From assembly GCF_036173065.1 (NCBI RefSeq), contig NZ_CP108041.1:2168501-2232500 (forward strand): 64,000 nucleotides of DNA, given 5' to 3'. The notes beneath the pieces were generated by a model. The model saw only the letters and a program-made list of their open reading frames with translations. It did not search any database and was not told the origin of the DNA. A program made the position numbers and the translations under genes. This document shows, piece by piece, positions 47,289 to 60,162 of the stretch (position 1 is its first letter; each line of letters starts with the position of its first letter). The stretch comes from Rhodococcus sp. NBC_00297. Lineage in GTDB: Bacteria; Actinomycetota; Actinomycetes; Mycobacteriales; Mycobacteriaceae.

Positions 47289-49181
47289 TCACGATGCGGG
47301 CCGCTCCGGGGGCATCTCCAAATTACACCGTTGTATTTCGTACTTCGGCACCCGGTCGAATCGGTACCCCGCGAGATCCAACGAGTGCTTGAAGTTCTGC
47401 ACGAATCGGGCCCGCGTGAGCTCCGAACGGTAGGACGTCAGCAGTTCCTGCGTCTCCGGACAGGTCAACGCGACCTGCGCCTGCTCCACCCATTCCTCGT
47501 CCAGATAGAACGGCAGGAAGGGATGCACGTCCACCATTCCGGTGTCCGCGACCACCCAGTCCGGGTACAGGTTCTTGTCGTGTCCGATGCGGCCGTTGTC
47601 GAGCCGTTCCGTGTGCGCCGCCAACGGATACGCCAGGCCCATCTGATCCAGCACCCGGACGTCGAGCCCCACATTCATGCTGGTCATTCCCAAGTTGAGG
47701 AAGTAGACGACGTGCTCGTCGCCGCCCTCGGGAATCGGCAGGGGCGGCGGCACCACGTCCCAGTAGGTGAACTGCGCGGACGGCAGCAACAGACCGCCGT
47801 CCGGCGTGTTCTCGATGGTCTGCACCATTGCCCGCATGCGCGGGTAGTCCAGGTAGTCGCTGGCCAGGATCGGATGGCGGTGGCCGGTGTTCTCGGAGTA
47901 GAAGGCCCGCTCGTCGACGATGCCGCTACGCCCGACCGTCGTGCCCTGCGGCATGCCGGTGGTGGTGGCCGCGAAGATCGCCCAGACGACCACGCCGAGC
48001 CACAGCGCGACGCACGACACCAGCGCCACGATCCCGCGCCGCAGCGGGATCGGCACCACGGCGACCGGGAGCAGCAGCAGGAACAGCGCGGGGAGCAGAG
48101 TGCGGCCGTGCATGAAGTCGCCGCCAACTCGCACCGCGTACACCGTGGAGATCAGACCCGACACGAGGGCGAAGACCACCACGGCGCTCGGCGTCCGGAT
48201 CCGGGAGACCAGTCCGGCGAGACCGCGCGGCGCCTCGCCACGTCGAGCCGCACCGGGCCCGATCCAGGTGGCGGCCAGTGCCGCGGCCACGACGACCAGC
48301 ACCGCGGGCACCCACAGGGCGTAGGGCCCCACGAGGTTCCACAGATACGTCGAACCCTGCGCCCACTTGGCGCCGCCGGCGTCCTTCGACACCGCGGTGT
48401 TCGGGTACGGCAGCGCGTAGTAGCCCATGCGCCAGATCTGGTAGCCCACCGGGAGCAGACCGGCGACCACGACGACGGCGCCGCGGCGGATCCATCCCGA
48501 CGTCGCGACGACGAGCATGAGGAGCGCGAGGCCGCCGACGATGACGAGTTCCGGGCGGACGAGGGGCGACAGTCCGCCCCAGAACGCGATGACGAGCACG
48601 AGTGCCGACGACGGGTTCTCCACCCGTCGGTCCGCCCACCGGAGCATCAGCCACCACAGGACCGCGATCCAGAAGATGACCAGGCACGACTCGAGGCCGG
48701 ACGTCGCGAAGTCGCGTGCCGGCGGTACGGCGATGTAGACGAGCGCTCCTGCGGGGAGCACGAGCACCGCGCGCCCGGCGTACAGGCGTGCCGTGCCGAT
48801 CATCGCGACCGTGACGGCCGCCGTCGTCAGCACGAGGGCGATGGTCAGCACCACGTACTCGAGGCGGACACCGCTGAGCCACGAGAAGGCGTACACGACA
48901 TAGGTCCAGGCGGCGCTCGTGTTGGTCTCGACGCGCTCGCCCGCGTTGAACACCGGCCCGTTGCCGGCCAGGAGGTTGCGGACCGTGCGCAGCACGATCA
49001 GTCCGTCGTCCGCGATCCAACGGCGGTCCCAGGCGCCCCAGAAGGTCAGCACCGCGACCACGGCGATACCGGCGACGCCGGTCGCTCGGGCCCACCCGGG
49101 CGTTCCCACCCGGTCCTCGGCCCGCGACTGCTCGTCGCCGGTACGTTCTGTCAGTTCCTCATGCGAGGTAGACAGCGACAC
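47289..49181 (-). CDS. aftB: Terminal beta-(1,2)-arabinofuranosyltransferase AftB
   Basis: A 630-residue GT-C membrane enzyme matching Rv3805c in length and position. It has about 10-11 spans and a C-terminal extracytoplasmic domain of about 200 residues. The acidic pair WIADDGLIVLRTVRNLLAG is in the first external loop, followed by NAGERVETNTSAAWTY and later RPELVIVGG. AftB adds terminal beta-1,2-arabinofuranose, which is then mycolylated. GTG 49181 is chosen because it gives the family length; it lies inside the end of ubiA (23-bp overlap). Confidence 0.9.
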   Translation of the reverse strand: MSLSTSHEELTERTGDEQSRAEDRVGTPGWARATGVAGIAVVAVLTFWGAWDRRWIADDGLIVLRTVRNLLAGNGPVFNAGERVETNTSAAWTYVVYAFSWLSGVRLEYVVLTIALVLTTAAVTVAMIGTARLYAGRAVLVLPAGALVYIAVPPARDFATSGLESCLVIFWIAVLWWLMLRWADRRVENPSSALVLVIAFWGGLSPLVRPELVIVGGLALLMLVVATSGWIRRGAVVVVAGLLPVGYQIWRMGYYALPYPNTAVSKDAGGAKWAQGSTYLWNLVGPYALWVPAVLVVVAAALAATWIGPGAARRGEAPRGLAGLVSRIRTPSAVVVFALVSGLISTVYAVRVGGDFMHGRTLLPALFLLLLPVAVVPIPLRRGIVALVSCVALWLGVVVWAIFAATTTGMPQGTTVGRSGIVDERAFYSENTGHRHPILASDYLDYPRMRAMVQTIENTPDGGLLLPSAQFTYWDVVPPPLPIPEGGDEHVVYFLNLGMTSMNVGLDVRVLDQMGLAYPLAAHTERLDNGRIGHDKNLYPDWVVADTGMVDVHPFLPFYLDEEWVEQAQVALTCPETQELLTSYRSELTRARFVQNFKHSLDLAGYRFDRVPKYEIQRCNLEMPPERPAS

Positions 49182-50064
49182 CCACCACTCCGATCCACAC
49201 GATGGCGAGCATCTGGAGCACCCGGTCCCCGAGTGCGATCTCCTCGGGCTCGCCCGCTTCGCCACCGTCCACGTCCACTGCGTACCGCAGGATAGCGACA
49301 GTGAAGGGAACCATCGAGATCGCGAAGAGGGAACTGCCGTTCTTCGCGTCCTGGTCGAAGGCCCACAGTCCGTAGCAGATGACGACGGCCGTGGCGCTGA
49401 GCGTCCACACGAACCGCAGGTAGGTGGTGGTGTAGTTCTCCAGCGACTTGCGGATCTTGGCGCCGGTGCGTTCGGCGAGCTGCAGTTCGGCGTACCGCTT
49501 GCCGGCTGCCATGAACAGCGATCCGAAGGCCATGATCAGCAGGAACCACTGCGACAGCGGGATGTCGGCCGCCACGCCGCCCGCGATCGCGCGCAGCAGG
49601 AAGCCGGACGAGACGATGCAGATGTCGAGCACCGCCTGGTGCTTCAGGCCGAAGCAGTACGCGAGCTGGACCGCGATGTAGACGCCCATGACCACGGCGA
49701 GGTTCCAGTTGGCCAGGAACGAGAGCCCGATCGCGCCGCCGAGCAGCACCACCGCCATCGCGAAGGCCAGGTTGACCGGGAGGACACCCGCCGCGATGGG
49801 ACGGAATCGCTTGGTGGGGTGCGCCCGGTCCGCCTCGACGTCCATCGCGTCGTTGACCAGATAGATGCCCGACGCGGCCATGCAGAAGACGAGGAACGCG
49901 AGCGCGACCGGCAGGAGCACCGAGCTCTCGGTGACCGAGCCGGCAGCCAGGGGCGCCGCCAGGACCAGCACGTTCTTGACCCACTGGCGCGGGCGCACCG
50001 CCTTGACGATGCCCGTGGCCAGGTTCTTCGGGGGCGCGCCGACGACGGCGGGTTCCTCGCTCAT
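49159..50064 (-). CDS. ubiA: Decaprenyl-phosphate phosphoribosyltransferase (UbiA family)
   Basis: This 301-residue polytopic enzyme transfers 5-phosphoribose from PRPP to decaprenyl phosphate, the first committed step to the arabinose donor. It has the prenyltransferase-type motif NDAMDVEADRAHPTKRFRP (Asp-rich, Mg and diphosphate binding), a second region LKHQAVLDICIVSSGFLLRAIAGG, and about nine spans. The counterpart is Rv3806c. ATG 50064 overlaps the PAP2 stop as ATGA. Mutations in this protein raise ethambutol resistance in M. tuberculosis. Confidence 0.95.
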   Translation of the reverse strand: MSEEPAVVGAPPKNLATGIVKAVRPRQWVKNVLVLAAPLAAGSVTESSVLLPVALAFLVFCMAASGIYLVNDAMDVEADRAHPTKRFRPIAAGVLPVNLAFAMAVVLLGGAIGLSFLANWNLAVVMGVYIAVQLAYCFGLKHQAVLDICIVSSGFLLRAIAGGVAADIPLSQWFLLIMAFGSLFMAAGKRYAELQLAERTGAKIRKSLENYTTTYLRFVWTLSATAVVICYGLWAFDQDAKNGSSLFAISMVPFTVAILRYAVDVDGGEAGEPEEIALGDRVLQMLAIVWIGVVGVAVYLA

Positions 50065-50625
50065 GCTGCTCCTGCTGTCGTGGCCGCTGCGTCTCCGCCG
50101 GTCAGGCCGAATCGGACCGCCGCGTTCTTCTCGGCTCGCACCGTCGCCGCCGCGGACAGCGCGCCGAGCGCGGAGCCCACGAGTACGTCGGAAGGGTAGT
50201 GAACACCGAGCACCAGGCGCGACACCAGCATCGCGGGCACCAGCACCGGTGCCACGGGCAGACCGCTCGCGCGGCCGATCAGCAGCGCCGCGGCCGTGGT
50301 GGACGTCGCGTGCGACGACGGGAAGCTGAACCGGCTGGGCGTGGAGACGCCGACGCGCACGGACGGATGGGTCGGGCGCCGACGCCGCGAGATGCGCTTG
50401 ACGACGATCGACGCCGCGTGCGCACCGACGGCACCGACCGCGACCGACGCCCACTGCTCGCGCCGCGCCGAGTCGACCACGGCACCGACACCGCCGATGG
50501 CGATCCACCCGAGGGCGTGCTCACCGAAGTGCGACATCCCTCGAGCGACACGCACGGCGCCCGGCAGTGAACCGACGCTGCTCTGCACCGCGGTGAGGAC
50601 CCGCAGGTCGGTTCGAACCAGGTTG

Positions 50626-50648
<23 letters not shown>
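50061..50648 (-). CDS. PAP2-type phosphatase, probable decaprenyl-phosphoribose-phosphate phosphatase
   Basis: The 195-residue membrane protein has all three PAP2 motifs: KRISRRRRPTHP, FSFPSSHATSTTA and SRLVLGVHYPSDVLVG. It sits at the Rv3807c position between glfT2 and ubiA and is proposed to remove the 5-phosphate from decaprenyl-phosphoribose-5-phosphate before DprE1 acts. GTG 50648 overlaps the glfT2 end by 23 bp and gives the usual short length; the longer open frame is antisense-like Arg/Ser-rich sequence inside glfT2 and is rejected. Confidence 0.87.
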
Positions 50649-53937
<3,289 letters not shown>

Positions 53938-56028
53938 TTGCACCGTCGACCGAAGCCGTCACTGATTCTGGGTGTCGTCGCCGCACTCGCGGTCACGAGT
54001 CCTGTCGTGGTCTACGCCGTCGGGGACAGCACCACCGGAGTGCGCGCGGCCAACGACACGACCACCGTCGTTCCCACGCAGATCGCCAAGCTGGCGCTCG
54101 CGAACGCACCCGACATCGTCATCCCCGTGAAGGAACTCACCGGGCTGGATCTGCCGGACATCGACCTGGGGTCGCTGCGCGATCTGTCGCTGCCCGACTC
54201 CTTCGAGATCCCGTCCATCCCCGGACTCACGGTTCCCGAGGTGCCCGCCGCGTCGCCCACCGATCCGGCAGCCCCCGCGCCGTCCGAGGTGGACGGCTCG
54301 CAGGACGGCGCCGTGGTCAAGGAGGTGTCCCAGGACACCCCCTTCAGCATGGTCGCGCTGACGGCCGACCAGCTCGGCTCTGCGGTGGCCCGTGTGCGTG
54401 CCCAGCTCGACGACGGTTCCTGGGGTCCGTGGAACGAGACGCAGTCCATCGACACCGGTCGCACCGATTCGGACGTGCCCGCCGTCGCCAACGGCACGGA
54501 GCCCATCTACGTGGGCCTGACCAAGCGCGTCCAGTTCCTGCTGAGCCCCACCGTCCCGGCCGGCGCCGTGCTGAACCCCGCCGACCCGGCCTTCCCGGTC
54601 GAGCCGCCGGCACCCGCTCCCGAGGCGGCGCCGGCACCCGAGGCGGCTCCCGCTCCGGACGCAGCCGATCCCGTCGCGCCGGCACCCGAGCTCGGCTACG
54701 TCCCGGCGTCGTCGTCCCGCCCGCTGCGGGCCCAGCCGATCGCGAACGCCCTCGCGGACGCGACCGCCGTGCTCATCACGCCCGGCACCTCGGCGGCCGA
54801 CAGCACGCTGAGTGACATCGCGACCCCCGTCGACGGCTCCGGACCCGCCGTGATCACCCGCGCCCAGTGGGGAGCGGACGAGTCGAAGCGCTGCGGTTCT
54901 CCCACGTACGACGACTCTCTCGGCGGCGCCACGGTGCACCACACCGCGGGCAGCAACAACTACAGCAAGGACGAGTCCGCGGGCATCGTCCGGGCGATCT
55001 ACGCGTACCACGCGCAGACACTGGGCTGGTGCGACATCGGTTACAACGTGCTGGTGGACAAGTACGGCCAGGTGTTCGAGGGCCGCGCAGGTGGCCTCGA
55101 TCGCAACGTCGAGGGCGCGCACGCGGGCGGCTTCAACGAGAACACCATGGGCATCGCGCTGATGGGCGACTACAGCTCGGAGCAGCCGACGCAGGAGTCG
55201 CTCGACGCTGCCGGCAAGTTCCTCGGGTGGCGTCTCGGCAAGGCCGGCCTGGACCCGAAGGGGACCACCACGATGACGTCCGAGGGCACGCAGTACACGT
55301 TCGTCCAGCAGGGCCGCTCGATCGATCTCCCGGTGATCTTCGCGCACCGCGACGTCGGCAACACCGAGTGCCCGGGCGACGCCGCCTACGCACGTATGGA
55401 CGACATCCGGTCCATCGCGGCAGCCAACCTGAACGGGACCGGCACCCCGACACCGGCGGAGCCCGGTACCGGGACCTCGACCGACGAGGGCCTGGTGGCG
55501 CCGCCCGTCGCCGCTCCCCCGAGTGTCGACGCGTCGTCACCGGCACCCGGCAACACGCTGACCGGGCTCGTGTCCGAACTCCTCGCGATGGGCGTTCAGA
55601 ACCCGATCGTGCAGAAGTGGGTCGCCGAGGGCGGTGAGTCGGGTCGACTCGGCGCCGCCCTGACCGGACTGCTCCCCGCACCCGAGGGACAGACCCGCGC
55701 GGACTTCGCCAACGGATCGATCTACACGACGCCCACCGGCCAGGTGGTCTCGGTGCTCGGCCAGATCTTCAAGCAGTTCGTCGCCATGGGCTCGGAGTCC
55801 GGATCTCTCGGACTGCCGACGTCCGACGAGTACCGCATCCCGAACGGATGGCAGTCCGACTTCGAGAACGGGTCGCTCTCGTTCGACGAGATCACGGGGA
55901 TCGTGACGACGGTCGTGAAGACCTTCACCGACACGTACACCGCGGAGATGAACGCCGGCGCGCCGGTGGACGCTCCCGCACCGGCCCCCGAGGCTGCCCC
56001 GGCTCCCGAGGCAGCGCCCGTCGGCTGA
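53938..56028 (+). CDS. Secreted peptidoglycan amidase (PGRP/amidase_2 domain) with LGFP repeats
   Basis: A 696-residue exported protein with an N-terminal signal (SLILGVVAALAVTSPVVVYA). A long N-terminal region carries a fibre-like ELTGLDLPDIDLGSL segment and an EAAPAPEAAPAP tract (about 225-250). The PGRP-type amidase domain is at about 303-495 with zinc ligands His334 (VHHTAG), His470 (FAHRDVG) and Cys478 (TECPGD), so N-acetylmuramoyl-L-alanine amidase activity is likely. LGFP-type repeats follow at about 555-655, then a second EAAPAPEAAP tail. It occupies the Rv3811 position. TTG 53938 is chosen for the GGGGAGA site 8 nt upstream and because no ATG/GTG precedes the signal peptide sensibly. 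Confidence 0.88.
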   Translation: MHRRPKPSLILGVVAALAVTSPVVVYAVGDSTTGVRAANDTTTVVPTQIAKLALANAPDIVIPVKELTGLDLPDIDLGSLRDLSLPDSFEIPSIPGLTVPEVPAASPTDPAAPAPSEVDGSQDGAVVKEVSQDTPFSMVALTADQLGSAVARVRAQLDDGSWGPWNETQSIDTGRTDSDVPAVANGTEPIYVGLTKRVQFLLSPTVPAGAVLNPADPAFPVEPPAPAPEAAPAPEAAPAPDAADPVAPAPELGYVPASSSRPLRAQPIANALADATAVLITPGTSAADSTLSDIATPVDGSGPAVITRAQWGADESKRCGSPTYDDSLGGATVHHTAGSNNYSKDESAGIVRAIYAYHAQTLGWCDIGYNVLVDKYGQVFEGRAGGLDRNVEGAHAGGFNENTMGIALMGDYSSEQPTQESLDAAGKFLGWRLGKAGLDPKGTTTMTSEGTQYTFVQQGRSIDLPVIFAHRDVGNTECPGDAAYARMDDIRSIAAANLNGTGTPTPAEPGTGTSTDEGLVAPPVAAPPSVDASSPAPGNTLTGLVSELLAMGVQNPIVQKWVAEGGESGRLGAALTGLLPAPEGQTRADFANGSIYTTPTGQVVSVLGQIFKQFVAMGSESGSLGLPTSDEYRIPNGWQSDFENGSLSFDEITGIVTTVVKTFTDTYTAEMNAGAPVDAPAPAPEAAPAPEAAPVG

Positions 56029-56038
56029 TCGTTCTGCT

Positions 56039-56890
56039 CTAGCTCCACCACCGTTCGAGCACGCGGGCGACGCCGTCGTCCGCGTTGCTCGTGGTGACCT
56101 CGTCGGCCGCGGCGATCGCAGCGGGGTGCGCATTGCCCATCGCGACGCCGTGGCCGACCATCGTCAGCATCGGCACGTCGTTCGGCATGTCTCCGAAGGC
56201 GATCATCTCGGACGCGTCGATGCCGAGTGTGCGCGCGATCTCCAGCAGTCCCGACGCCTTCGACACCCCGGGCGGACTCAGTTCGATCAGCCCGTTGTCG
56301 GTCGAGAACGTCACGTCGGCGAGGTGCTCCACATGGGACGTCAGCGCGGCCGCCATGTCCCCGCTCGTCATCGACGACTGCCGGATCAGCAACTTCACGG
56401 CGGGGGCGGACAGCACCTCCTCCGAGGACGTCTCGGTGTTGTCGGGGTTGAGCCACGCGTGCTCGTAGCCGGGGGAGCTCACGAACTGCGGCGTCGCCGC
56501 GTCGTGCGCGCTGCGGCCGACCCGCTCCACCGCGAGGCCGCACCCGGCGATGAGGGACTCCGCAAGAGCGGCCAGCTCGGCCAGATCGGTCACGCTCAAC
56601 GTCCGCGCCGACACGACCACGTCGTTCTCGCTGTCGTAGATCACCGCGCCGTTGGCGCACACGGCCATGGGCGCGTGACCCAGCTGCTCGACGATGGGCC
56701 CAATCCACCGCGGCGGTCGACCCGTCGACAGCACGAAGGTGTCCCCGGCCGCCACGACGGCGTGCACCGCGGCCTTCGTTCGAGCCGTCACGCGCTCGTG
56801 GTGGTCGATGAGCGTTCCGTCGACGTCCGATGCGACGAGCCGCGGCCGTCCGGTCTCGCCGGGAGTGACGGGTCGCTGTGTGGGCTGCAT
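56039..56890 (-). CDS. HAD-superfamily phosphatase, Cof/YidA type
   Basis: A 283-residue HAD hydrolase of the Cof-like class (C2 cap). Motif I is VASDVDGTLID with both catalytic Asp, motif II is VLSTGRPPRW, the Lys of motif III is in PGVSKASGLL, and motif IV is IAFGDMPNDVPML. It would dephosphorylate small phospho-sugars or nucleotides; the substrate is unknown. The counterpart is Rv3813c, which also follows the amidase gene in M. tuberculosis. It converges with the amidase gene 10 bp away. Confidence 0.9.
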   Translation of the reverse strand: MQPTQRPVTPGETGRPRLVASDVDGTLIDHHERVTARTKAAVHAVVAAGDTFVLSTGRPPRWIGPIVEQLGHAPMAVCANGAVIYDSENDVVVSARTLSVTDLAELAALAESLIAGCGLAVERVGRSAHDAATPQFVSSPGYEHAWLNPDNTETSSEEVLSAPAVKLLIRQSSMTSGDMAAALTSHVEHLADVTFSTDNGLIELSPPGVSKASGLLEIARTLGIDASEMIAFGDMPNDVPMLTMVGHGVAMGNAHPAAIAAADEVTTSNADDGVARVLERWWS

Positions 56891-56984
56891 CGGTCAAGTT
56901 TGCCCGACGGGGTTCCGCGACGTCTCCAGCGACGCACGAATATGGCGTGGAGGACGCGATCGACCGGCCGTAGTCTGACGTCCT

Positions 56985-58667
56985 GTGTCCCATCTCGAAC
57001 TGTCCGACGTCGACTACTTCCTGCCCGACGGCCGCCAACTGCTGGACGGCGTGTCCTTCCGGGTCGGTGACGGGGCCAAGACCGCACTGATCGGACCCAA
57101 CGGCACCGGCAAGACCACCATCACCCGCATCGTCGCCGGTGACGTGCCGCCGGACGAGGGGAGCGTGACGCGCTCCGGAACGCTCGGGGTGATGCGGCAG
57201 TTCGTCGGCCAGGTGCGCGACGAGTCGACGGTGCGTGACCTCCTGCTGTCCGTGTGTGCGGAGCCCGTCCGTACGGCCGCCCGGCGACTGGACGACTCCG
57301 AGAACGCGATGATCGAGCACGACGACGAAGCGACCCAGATGGCCTACGCACAGGCGCTGTCCGACTGGGGCGACATCGGTGGGTACGACCTCGAGCCGTT
57401 CTGGGACGAGGTCACCATGGCCGCGATGGGCACCTCGTTCGAACGCGCGAAATGGCGGGCCGCGTCCACGCTCAGTGGCGGCGAGCAGAAGAGGCTCGTG
57501 CTCGAGGCACTGTTCGCGGGCAACGATCAGCTGCTGCTGCTCGACGAGCCCGACAACTACCTCGACGTGCCGGGCAAGCGGTGGCTCGAGCGCACCATCG
57601 CCGCGTCGGACAAGTCGGTGCTGTTCATCAGCCACGACCGAGAGTTGTTGTCCACGGCCGCGACTCGCATCGTGACACTGGAGCCGGGGATCAACGGCGC
57701 CTCCGCGTGGGTGCACGGCGGCGGCTTCTCCACCTACACCGAGGCACGCGAGAGGCGGAACGCGCGACTCGACGAGTTGAAGGCGCGGTGGGACGAGGAG
57801 CGGGTGAAACTGCAGGCGCTCGTACTGCGGCTGCGCGAGAAGGCGAAGTTCAACGACGGTGTGGCCTCGCGCTATCAGGCGGCCCGGACGAGGCTCGCGA
57901 AGTTCGAGGAGGCGGGCCCACCCGAGGCGGTGCCGCTCCGCCAGAACGTCGCTGTGCGGCTCACGGGAGGACGGACCGCGAAGCGTGCACTCGTGTGCAC
58001 GTCACTCGAGTTGACCGGACTCATGCAGCCCTTCGACACGGAGATCTGGTACGGCGACCGCGTGGCCGTACTGGGCTCCAACGGGTCCGGCAAATCGCAC
58101 TTCCTGCGGCTGCTCGCTGCCGGCGGAACCGATCCCGACCTCGAGCACCTCCCTGTCGGTGAAATCGACCTGGCACCCGTACCGCACACGGGCACAGCCA
58201 CTCTCGGTGCGCGGGTCCGCCCGGGACTGTTCGCTCAGACCCACACCCGTCCCGACCTCGAGGGCAACACATTGCTGGACATCCTGCACCGCGGGACCTC
58301 GCACCGTGACGGGATGGGACGGGAGGCCGCGTCCCGCGCACTGGACCGCTACGGGCTCTCCCGCCAGGCGGAGCAGAGGTACGACGACCTCTCCGGTGGT
58401 CAGCAGGCACGGTTACAGATCCTGCTGTTGGAGCTGTCCGGCGCCACGATGCTTCTCCTCGACGAACCCACCGACAACCTCGACCTCGAGTCGGCCGACT
58501 CCCTGCAGGACGCGATCGTCGCGTTCGACGGAACCGTGGTCACGGTGACGCACGACCGATGGTTCGCTCGGAGTTTCGACCGGTTCCTCGTCTTCGGGGC
58601 GGATGGTCGGGTGTACGAGTCGGGTGAACCGGTGTGGGACGAGGGCCGCGTGGCACGCGCTCGATGA
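56985..58667 (+). CDS. ABC-F family ATPase
   Basis: The 560-residue protein has two ABC cassettes and no membrane domain. First cassette: GPNGTGKTTI, signature LSGGEQKRL, Walker B LLLLDEPDNYLDV. Second: GSNGSGKSH, LSGGQQARL, MLLLDEPTDNLDL. A charged helical linker (about 245-310, RRNARLDELKARWDEERVKL) corresponds to the P-site tRNA interaction motif. ABC-F proteins bind the ribosomal E site and either rescue stalled translation or give antibiotic resistance; which applies is unclear. GTG 56985 has TAGTCT exactly 8 nt upstream. Confidence 0.9.
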   Translation: MSHLELSDVDYFLPDGRQLLDGVSFRVGDGAKTALIGPNGTGKTTITRIVAGDVPPDEGSVTRSGTLGVMRQFVGQVRDESTVRDLLLSVCAEPVRTAARRLDDSENAMIEHDDEATQMAYAQALSDWGDIGGYDLEPFWDEVTMAAMGTSFERAKWRAASTLSGGEQKRLVLEALFAGNDQLLLLDEPDNYLDVPGKRWLERTIAASDKSVLFISHDRELLSTAATRIVTLEPGINGASAWVHGGGFSTYTEARERRNARLDELKARWDEERVKLQALVLRLREKAKFNDGVASRYQAARTRLAKFEEAGPPEAVPLRQNVAVRLTGGRTAKRALVCTSLELTGLMQPFDTEIWYGDRVAVLGSNGSGKSHFLRLLAAGGTDPDLEHLPVGEIDLAPVPHTGTATLGARVRPGLFAQTHTRPDLEGNTLLDILHRGTSHRDGMGREAASRALDRYGLSRQAEQRYDDLSGGQQARLQILLLELSGATMLLLDEPTDNLDLESADSLQDAIVAFDGTVVTVTHDRWFARSFDRFLVFGADGRVYESGEPVWDEGRVARAR

Positions 58668-58778
58668 CACCCCGCCGGACGTGACGATTCGGACACGGTG
58701 AGGCGCGTGCAACGCCGTGCGTGCGAGTCGCGCCGTTAGTGTCGGGACACATCTCGGCACGCGAAAGGGTGACTCGGC
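58668..58778 (+). promoter_or_regulatory. Upstream region of the gluconate operon
   Basis: The gap contains TTAGTGT around 58735-58741 as a possible -10, a small inverted repeat GTGTC(GG)GACAC at about 58739-58750, and GAAAGG ahead of GTG 58779. A GntR-type regulator is usual for such operons but none is encoded here. Confidence 0.35.
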
Positions 58779-60161
58779 GTGGACATCATGGAACCGGTAC
58801 ACGGAACGGCCTACCTGCTGTCGGTCGCGGCCATCGCCGTGGCCGTCCTGCTCTTCCTCATCATGAAGGTGAAGCTCCACGCCTTCCTGTCGCTCGTTCT
58901 GGTGAGCATGGTGACGGCGGTCGCCGCAGGCATCCCGCTCGCGGACGTACCCGACACGCTCCTCTCGGGCTTCGGAGGGACACTCGGCAACGTCGCGTTG
59001 CTCGTCGCGCTGGGCGTGATGCTCGGCCGACTCCTCGAGAAGACCGGTGGGGCCCAGGTTCTCGCGGACACCCTCATCGCACGCTTCGGTGAGAAGCGCG
59101 CTCCCTTCGCGCTCGGCGTCGCCGCCTTGATCTTCGGGTTCCCGATCTTCTTCGACGCCGGTCTCGTCATCTTCCTGCCGATCATCTTCTCGGTGGCGCG
59201 GCGCTTCGGCGGATCCGTCCTGCTCTACGCGCTGCCGACAGCCGGCGCCTTCGCGGCCATGCATGCGATCGTGCCGCCGCACCCGGGACCCGTGGCAGCG
59301 GCGGACCTCATGGGCGGAGACATCGGCGTCACTCTCGTCGTCGGGCTCCCGATCGCGATCATCGCGTGGTTCCTCGGTTCCTACCTGGTCGGCACACGCC
59401 TGGGTCGCCGGTTCGTCACCAGCCCGGCCGCGCTGTTCGCTGATGCCGCCGACGACCCCGACGCTCCTGCCGTCGCGCCACCGCGCTTCCTGGCCGTCCT
59501 CGGACTGCTCCTGTTCCCGCTGATACTCATCTGCCTGAACACCGGTGTCTCGACGCTGCAGACCGCCGGAATCGTCTCGGAGGACGCCGGATGGGCGGAC
59601 GCACTCATTCTCCTGGGGCAGACACCCGTCGCTCTGCTGCTGACGGTGCTCCTGTCGCTCGTGGTCCTGGCACCCGGACGGTTCTCCGTCTCCAAGGCCA
59701 CGTCGCTCATGGACGACGCCCTGGGCCCGGTGTGCGCGATCATCCTCATCACGGGCGCCGGCGGAATGTTCGGCGGAGTCCTTCGCGCCAGCGGCATCGG
59801 TGCGTCTCTGACGGAGTCACTGTCGGATCTCGGGTTCTCGTTGATCGTGCAGGCGTTCCTCATCGCGGCGGCTCTCCGTGTCGCGCAGGGCAGCGCGACG
59901 GTCGCGCTGACGACCACTGCCGGCCTGGTCTCGGCTCAGGTGGTCGAGCTCGGGTTGGGTAACTTCGACATCGCACTGCTCGTGTTCGCGATCGCTGCGG
60001 GAGCCACCGTGCTCTCGCACGTGAACGACTCGGGTTTCTGGCTCGTCAGCCGATTCTTCGGCATGGACGAGAAGACGACTCTGAAGACTTGGACGGTCAT
60101 GGAAACGACATTGGGACTCGCGGTCTTCGCGCTCGCCTCACTGCTCTGGGTGGTGTTCTGA
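58779..60161 (+). CDS. gntP: Gluconate:H+ symporter, GntP family
   Basis: A 460-residue inner-membrane permease with about 12-14 spans. Family features are the FGGTLGNVALLVALGVMLGRLLE region, FGFPIFFDAGLVIFLPI, AMHAIVPPHPGPVAAADLMG, ITGAGGMFGGVLRASGIG and GATVLSHVNDSGFWLVSRFF near the C-terminus. It imports gluconate. The kinase gene follows 1 nt after its stop. GTG 58779 has GAAAGG upstream; ATG 58788 is an alternative start. Confidence 0.93.
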   Translation: MDIMEPVHGTAYLLSVAAIAVAVLLFLIMKVKLHAFLSLVLVSMVTAVAAGIPLADVPDTLLSGFGGTLGNVALLVALGVMLGRLLEKTGGAQVLADTLIARFGEKRAPFALGVAALIFGFPIFFDAGLVIFLPIIFSVARRFGGSVLLYALPTAGAFAAMHAIVPPHPGPVAAADLMGGDIGVTLVVGLPIAIIAWFLGSYLVGTRLGRRFVTSPAALFADAADDPDAPAVAPPRFLAVLGLLLFPLILICLNTGVSTLQTAGIVSEDAGWADALILLGQTPVALLLTVLLSLVVLAPGRFSVSKATSLMDDALGPVCAIILITGAGGMFGGVLRASGIGASLTESLSDLGFSLIVQAFLIAAALRVAQGSATVALTTTAGLVSAQVVELGLGNFDIALLVFAIAAGATVLSHVNDSGFWLVSRFFGMDEKTTLKTWTVMETTLGLAVFALASLLWVVF

Positions 60162-60162
60162 C

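Noticed and set aside
49182..49265. N-terminal extension of AftB
   Set aside because: It lies within ubiA in another frame and gives Ser/Arg-rich sequence without homology. GTG 49181 yields the expected length.
54604..54690. Possible CRISPR or tandem-repeat array
   Set aside because: The repetition is an in-frame Ala/Pro/Glu coding tract without regular spacers.
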